From NCBI GenBank assembly GCA_024644775.1, contig JAHEHB010000229.1, positions 1 to 8,539 on the forward strand: a DNA stretch of 8,539 bases, written 5' to 3'. The notes beneath the pieces were generated by a model. It was not told the origin of the DNA. It saw nothing but the letters and a program-made list of their open reading frames with translations, and searched no databases. Within the stretch, counting starts at the first letter, position 1; each line of letters starts with the position of its first letter. The translations under genes and the position numbers were made by a program. Shown here one piece after another: positions 5,387-8,539 of the stretch. This stretch comes from Deltaproteobacteria bacterium (GTDB lineage: Bacteria > Desulfobacterota > Desulfobacteria > Desulfobacterales > SURF-15).

Positions 5387-6736
5387 ATGTCGGGTATTTT
5401 AGAATCGATCCAGGAAAAAGACCCAGGTGAAGAGGAATTTCATCAAGCGGTAAAAGAAGTCATAGATACGGTACAACCCGTATTGGATCGAAATCCTGAA
5501 TACGTTCACGCCGGTATACTTGAGCGGCTTATAGAACCGGATCGAGTCATCACATTCCGTGTACCTTGGACCGACGATCAGGGTCGCGTTTGCGTAAACC
5601 GGGGGTTTCGTATCCAAATGAACAGTGCGATCGGTCCGTACAAAGGCGGTCTGCGGTTTCACCCTTCGGTAAATCTGAGCATCATGAAATTTTTGGCCTT
5701 TGAACAGGTGTTAAAAAACGCACTTACCACACTCGCCTTGGGAGGTGCTAAAGGTGGATCGGACTTTGAACCGAAAGGAAAATCTGATAATGAAGTGATG
5801 CGGTTTTGCCAAAGTTTTATGACGGAACTATTTCGCCATATCGGTCCCGATACGGATGTTCCAGAGGGCGATATGGGTGTCGGAGCCAGAGAAATCGGTT
5901 ATCTTTTTGGAATGTATCGGAAGTTGCAGAATGAATTTACCGGTATGATCACAGGAAAAAGCCTAGGATGGGGAGGCAGCCTCATCCGGGCACAGGCGCC
6001 AGGATACGGTCTTGTTTATTTTGCTGCTGAAATGCTGGCCACTCGAAACGATAGTCTGGAAGGGAAGACCTGTCTGATATCCGGTTCGGGAAACGTTGCA
6101 CAAAACACTGCAGAAAAGATTATAGAACTTGGTGGCAAGGTAATCACGTTTTCCGATTCTTCGGGCTATATCTATGATGAGGAAGGTATTGATAGAAAAA
6201 AACTGACGTATGTTAAACGTTTAAAGAACATCCAAAGGGGAAGGATTGAAGAATACTTAGGCAAATATCCCCAAGCCGTTTACACTCAAGCAGATCTTTC
6301 TTTAGATTGCAACCCGCTTTGGGACCATTGGGCAGACTGTGCGTTTCCCTGCGCCACCCAGAACGAGATTCGAGAAAAAGATGCTTATAACCTGATCAAC
6401 CACGGCATCAAATTGGTTTGCGAAGGTGCCGATATGTCCTGTACGCCAAGGGCGACTGACATTTTTGTCGATAAGAAAATGCTGTATGCGCCCAGCAAAG
6501 CTTCAAATGCCGGCGGGGTAGCGGTATCCGGACTAGAGATGGCTCAAAACAGTATGCGGATAAGCTGGATGGCAGAAGAAATCGACGATCGTTTAAAGCT
6601 CATCATGAAGGGTATTCATCGGGCGTGCCTCGATGCAGCAAACGAATACGGTAATCCAGGTAACTACCGGACAGGCGCAAACATCGTCGGATTTGTTAGA
6701 GTTGTAAATGCTATGTTAGATCAGGGCGTTATATGA
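5387..6736 (+). CDS. gdhA: NADP-type glutamate dehydrogenase
   Basis: 449 residues, the standard length of hexameric small-subunit GdhA, and similar throughout to the E. coli enzyme. It interconverts 2-oxoglutarate plus ammonia and L-glutamate. Substrate and catalytic residues are present: K86 (GPYKGG), K110 (EQVLKN), K122 (GGAKGG), D162 (PEGDMGVGARE) and S381 (AVSGLEMAQN). The dinucleotide fold shows SGSGNVAQ (232-239) followed by SDSSG (256-260), the same as E. coli's NADP enzyme, so NADP(H) is favoured. Odd point: the usual RPEATGYG reads RAQAPGYG (201-208), changing E to Q and T to P beside the cofactor site, and PMGG reads ALGG at 117-120. AAGAGG (5375-5380) is placed for ATG 5387 rather than the TTG three bases earlier. 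It is probably co-transcribed with the upstream aldolase. Confidence 0.95.
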   Translation: MSGILESIQEKDPGEEEFHQAVKEVIDTVQPVLDRNPEYVHAGILERLIEPDRVITFRVPWTDDQGRVCVNRGFRIQMNSAIGPYKGGLRFHPSVNLSIMKFLAFEQVLKNALTTLALGGAKGGSDFEPKGKSDNEVMRFCQSFMTELFRHIGPDTDVPEGDMGVGAREIGYLFGMYRKLQNEFTGMITGKSLGWGGSLIRAQAPGYGLVYFAAEMLATRNDSLEGKTCLISGSGNVAQNTAEKIIELGGKVITFSDSSGYIYDEEGIDRKKLTYVKRLKNIQRGRIEEYLGKYPQAVYTQADLSLDCNPLWDHWADCAFPCATQNEIREKDAYNLINHGIKLVCEGADMSCTPRATDIFVDKKMLYAPSKASNAGGVAVSGLEMAQNSMRISWMAEEIDDRLKLIMKGIHRACLDAANEYGNPGNYRTGANIVGFVRVVNAMLDQGVI

Positions 6737-6747
6737 CAATTGTTATA
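6732..6747 (+). repeat. Imperfect palindrome overlapping the gdhA stop codon
   Basis: TATGACAATTGTTATA is symmetrical about a perfect ACAATTGT core, with one mismatched pair. It lies about 75 bases upstream of the LuxR-type regulator gene and could be an operator for it. The 85-base gap otherwise holds only weak -35/-10-like matches and no terminator. Confidence 0.35.
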
Positions 6748-6821
6748 CCATTACATAAATATAGGATTCAAACACAGCGTCCGGTGGCGGCGTTAGGAGA
6801 CGATAGCTTCAAAGGTTAAAC

Positions 6822-7496
6822 ATGCCTTCAGAAGACGACCGTAGGGATATACTGACCGACCGAGAGATTTGCATCATTGGCCCTCACAAATTGCAGAATC
6901 ATCTTCTTGTTCATTTTCTTGGAAATAAAACAGGTGCAACTTTACAAGAAGGCGAAAATTTTCACGAATTTTTGACACCGACCAATCGAAGTGATTCATT
7001 TCCAATACTTTTTTTGTGTGATTGCCTGGGGAAGCAACTTGACTCGTTTTTGGACGATTTTGGATCGTTTGATGCCAGAACACTGGCAGCCCATTACATT
7101 GCGCTGTTTAATGTAAACCTCGATTCCGACAGCGCACAAAAGGCACTCGATATCGGGATTCGAGGGTTTTTCTATGAACAAGATACCCTTGAACAGTTGC
7201 TAAAAGGAATCCGTGCGATTTTTTCCAACGAACTGTGGATATCTCGGGACATTCTCACCAAACGGATATTAGAAAAAAGGGGGCCAAACGGAAAAACTAG
7301 AGATTCCGGCGTCTTTCTGACGACTCGAGAAATTGAAATACTAAGCCTCATGGCGGCTGGAATCACAAACGATGAGATTGCGGACAAACTTTGTATCAGC
7401 CGTCATACGGTAAGGACTCACGCGTATAATACATTCAAAAAAATAAACGTGCCAAACCGACTTCAAGCCGCGCTTTGGGCGGTTAAAAATCTCTAG
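6822..7496 (+). CDS. CsgD/VpsT-like LuxR-family transcriptional regulator
   Basis: 224 residues. The C-terminus (about 166-224) is a LuxR-type helix-turn-helix: LTTREIEILSLMAAG, NDEIADKLCISRHTVRTH, then YNTFKKINVPNRLQAALWA, which closely echoes the YNLFKKIAVKNRTQAVSWA end of CsgD. The N-terminal 150 residues look like a degenerate receiver. D67 (FLCDCLG) stands near the phospho-acceptor position, but the acidic pair of strand 1 and the conserved Lys are missing, as in CsgD. WISR at 139-142 nearly matches the W[F/L/M][T/S]R motif by which VpsT binds c-di-GMP. The probable role is DNA-binding control of surface or biofilm functions in response to c-di-GMP rather than phosphorylation. AAAGG (6811-6815) precedes the ATG by 6 bases. 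A PilZ protein gene follows on the same strand after 173 bases. Confidence 0.88.
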   Translation: MPSEDDRRDILTDREICIIGPHKLQNHLLVHFLGNKTGATLQEGENFHEFLTPTNRSDSFPILFLCDCLGKQLDSFLDDFGSFDARTLAAHYIALFNVNLDSDSAQKALDIGIRGFFYEQDTLEQLLKGIRAIFSNELWISRDILTKRILEKRGPNGKTRDSGVFLTTREIEILSLMAAGITNDEIADKLCISRHTVRTHAYNTFKKINVPNRLQAALWAVKNL

Positions 7497-7519
7497 TACG
7501 ATTTACGTAGAACGCTTAG

Positions 7520-7535
7520 TTTTTTTAAAAAAAAA
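7520..7535 (+). other. T7A9 tract
   Basis: Seven T residues followed directly by nine A residues, between the LuxR-type gene and the PilZ promoter candidate. The T-run follows only a 4-bp weak stem (TACG/CGTA, 7497-7509) with a 10-base gap, so it is a poor terminator. The A-run lies 35 bases upstream of the -35 element and might act as an upstream AT-rich element. Confidence 0.5.
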
Positions 7536-7547
7536 TACGACAAAAAA

Positions 7548-7593
7548 TAGTAAATTTGACGTATTGTCATTTGACATTGAGCGTAGTAAATTT
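7548..7593 (+). repeat. Pair of 10-base direct repeats flanking the PilZ -35 element
   Basis: TAGTAAATTT occurs at 7548-7557 and again at 7584-7593, 36 bases start to start. The spacing is close to whole helical turns (about 3.4), so a regulator could bind both copies on nearly the same face. The second copy ends at the first base of the -10 candidate. Confidence 0.5.
7565..7576 (+). promoter_or_regulatory. Palindromic operator candidate on the -35 element
   Basis: TGTCATTTGACA is a perfect 5-bp inverted repeat with a 2-base centre. Its right arm is part of the TTGACA -35 hexamer. A further TGAC half-site at 7557-7560 faces it. A protein bound here would compete with RNA polymerase, suggesting repression. 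Confidence 0.4.
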
Positions 7594-7598
7594 CTAAA
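7571..7598 (+). promoter_or_regulatory. Candidate sigma70 promoter for the PilZ gene
   Basis: A consensus -35 hexamer TTGACA (7571-7576), a 16-base spacer and TCTAAA (7593-7598; 4 of 6 consensus bases). Transcription would start near 7605, leaving a leader of about 65 bases that contains the tandem duplication and hairpin. Confidence 0.45.
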
Positions 7599-7606
7599 GG
7601 GAAAAA

Positions 7607-7634
7607 GGAAATTGTTCTTAGGAAATCGTTCTTA
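7607..7634 (+). repeat. 14-bp tandem duplication in the PilZ leader
   Basis: GGAAATTGTTCTTA (7607-7620) is followed at once by GGAAATCGTTCTTA (7621-7634), differing by one T/C change. It begins where the predicted transcript would start and abuts the hairpin at 7635. Confidence 0.85.
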
Positions 7635-7653
7635 AAGAAACCGCAGGTTTCTT
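7635..7653 (+). other. Perfect 8-bp hairpin in the PilZ leader
   Basis: AAGAAACC, loop GCA, GGTTTCTT: a perfect 8-bp stem with a 3-base loop. It ends 4 bases before the ribosome binding site, and no T-run follows, so it is not a terminator. It may affect leader stability or ribosome access. GAAATC at 7622-7627 is also complementary to GATTTC at 7664-7669, which would enclose the Shine-Dalgarno region in an alternative longer fold. Confidence 0.7.
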
Positions 7654-7657
7654 GAGC

Positions 7658-7665
7658 GGTGGTGA
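7658..7665 (+). promoter_or_regulatory. Ribosome binding site deciding the PilZ start
   Basis: GGTGGTGA differs by one base from GGAGGTGA, and its GGTGG core ends 7 bases before ATG 7670. The in-frame TTG at 7652 lies inside the 3' arm of the hairpin and has no ribosome binding site, so ATG 7670 is preferred. Confidence 0.6.
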
Positions 7666-7669
7666 TTTC

Positions 7670-7993
7670 ATGCAATCGTTAGAGAGAAGAAAACTTGAGC
7701 GTTTTGATCTGAGTATTCCTGCAAAAATCCGATTTGCCGTTACCGGAAGGAAGCAGGAAGAAATAGGCCTGACAACCATCAATATCTGCTCTGGCGGTGC
7801 GTTCTTTAAGACAACTCAACCGCTTCCCGTGGGAACCAAAGTCGATGTCGATCTCACGCTTCCACTCGATACGTTAAAAAATATTAAAGATATTAAAAAA
7901 AAACTGTCGATCAATGTGTCTGGGAAGGTACTTCATATTGAACCCACCGGTATGGGTGTCGGCTTTGATGCGAAATATCAACTCTTTTCTTAG
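7670..7993 (+). CDS. Small single-domain PilZ protein (putative c-di-GMP receptor)
   Basis: 107 residues from ATG 7670, the size of a stand-alone PilZ domain. PilZ domains bind cyclic di-GMP through an N-terminal RxxxR and a D/N-x-S-x-x-G motif. Here RRKLER (6-11) supplies R7 and R11, and NICSGG (38-43) occupies the second motif with Cys40 where Ser is usual. The rest fits the beta-barrel pattern: GGAFFKT, LPVGTKVDVDLTLP, SGKVLHIEPTGMGVGF. No other domain is attached, so it probably acts by binding a partner protein. The gene lies downstream of the VpsT-like regulator, so both may read c-di-GMP. Its stop codon overlaps the stop of the opposite-strand gene. Ser-to-Cys may be tolerated, but c-di-GMP binding is not assured. 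Confidence 0.85.
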   Translation: MQSLERRKLERFDLSIPAKIRFAVTGRKQEEIGLTTINICSGGAFFKTTQPLPVGTKVDVDLTLPLDTLKNIKDIKKKLSINVSGKVLHIEPTGMGVGFDAKYQLFS

Positions 7994-8539
7994 GACGAAG
8001 ACACCGTAATTTTTTTAACAACAACCCGTCCCGCTTCCCGTTCCGCACGCAGGACAAAATCGTACATGTCTCGCTGAAGACATAAAACCGGATCTTCCGG
8101 CGGAAAGTAAGGTTTTCCGGTACGCATGAATTTTTGAGCCTGTTTATGAAAGATTATTTCCCGAAGTGCCTGAACATGGTCGTAGCTTCCGGCGCCTAAA
8201 AGATGTGCGATGTACGTCGCGCACCATTCATCTTCGGGAGCCGGTTCTCTGAGATCCCACCCCATGGCTACCAGGCTTACCTGTTGGATCTTTTTTGAAA
8301 GAATGTAGTTTGCCGATGCCCGCGCCAAAGCAAAGCTTCCGATAAGGACCTCATCGGAATGGTTTAACGCGGCCAACGCGCCTTGAACACCGGAGGAGGT
8401 TCGCTGAACAACGGTTTTACCTTCAAAGTATGACGTATCCTGTTGTAAGATTTCACTCGGAGAATTTCCAAAATCAAATCCCTGAATCGGGGCGCCGCCA
8501 ACTTCTCCAACCAAAATCAGTTCATGATCCTCTCTTTTC
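7990..8539 (-). CDS. comB: ComB-like 2-phosphosulfolactate phosphatase, C-terminal part (5' end outside window)
   Basis: The minus-strand frame is open to the right edge, reading KREDHELILVGEVGG at the boundary, so the TTG at 8514 is internal and the N-terminus is missing. About 183 residues are visible; the family is usually about 230-250. The ComB signatures are G-E-x-G-G-x-x-I-x-G-F-D-x-G-N-S-P close to the visible start, GKTVVQRTSSGVQGAL, an FALARA segment in place of the usual N-A-x-A, and a Met-Gly-Trp and Glu-Asp-Glu stretch near the middle. ComB hydrolyses 2-phosphosulfolactate to sulfolactate, a step toward coenzyme M in methanogens. In bacteria the homologues serve sulfolactate or other sulfonate metabolism, or an unknown phosphatase role. 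It is convergent with the PilZ gene, overlapping by 4 bases with no terminator between them. Which role applies here cannot be told. Confidence 0.85.
   Translation of the reverse strand, partial: KREDHELILVGEVGGAPIQGFDFGNSPSEILQQDTSYFEGKTVVQRTSSGVQGALAALNHSDEVLIGSFALARASANYILSKKIQQVSLVAMGWDLREPAPEDEWCATYIAHLLGAGSYDHVQALREIIFHKQAQKFMRTGKPYFPPEDPVLCLQRDMYDFVLRAEREAGRVVVKKITVSSS

Noticed and set aside
7497..7526. Intrinsic terminator after the LuxR-type gene
   Set aside because: The only stem is 4 bp (TACG/CGTA), AT-rich in its loop and 10 bases away from the T-run.

Overview
The window looks like a chromosomal segment of an anaerobic bacterium, most plausibly a sulfate-reducer-type member of the Desulfobacterota. 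Grounds are mid-range base composition, many low-molecular-weight iron-sulfur redox genes, a 2-phosphosulfolactate phosphatase homologue, and an intergenic stretch full of degenerate 7- and 8-base repeats. This taxonomic guess is inference; there is no rRNA gene or other direct marker.

Region 1 (1-4206, + strand) is a redox gene cluster. It opens with the C-terminal part of an FAD/NAD(P)H oxidoreductase (1-476). Two paralogous double-[4Fe-4S] proteins follow (492-1217 and 2174-2902), interleaved with three paralogous proteins that all begin MTHSLHR (1507-2154, 2919-3557, 3559-4206). The order is flavoprotein, F1, M1, F2, M2, M3. The M proteins share a C-x-H, 32 residues, C-x-C constellation at exactly conserved spacing and match no family I can name with confidence. 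The simplest model is a cytoplasmic multi-subunit oxidoreductase in which the flavoprotein feeds electrons through the ferredoxin-like subunits to M subunits. Its substrate is unknown. A 289-bp repeat-filled gap lies between F1 and M1.

Region 2 (4207-4553) is a 347-bp gap with no gene, one inverted repeat and a weak promoter candidate.

Region 3 (4566-6736, + strand) holds a probable two-gene unit: an HpcH/HpaI-type class II aldolase and a hexameric-type, probably NADP-linked glutamate dehydrogenase (gdhA). The dehydrogenase carries an unusual change in the normally conserved RPEATGYG segment.

Region 4 (6737-7993, + strand) holds a CsgD/VpsT-like LuxR regulator with a WISR segment resembling the c-di-GMP-binding motif of VpsT, followed by a small PilZ-domain protein. 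The two may form a c-di-GMP-responsive pair. The PilZ gene has a structured leader: a palindrome on the -35 element, a 14-bp tandem duplication and an 8-bp perfect hairpin just before the ribosome binding site.

Region 5 (7990-8539, - strand) is the C-terminal part of a ComB-like 2-phosphosulfolactate phosphatase. It converges on the PilZ gene with a 4-base overlap of the stop codons.

The best candidate for an undescribed system is the F/M redox cluster in region 1.
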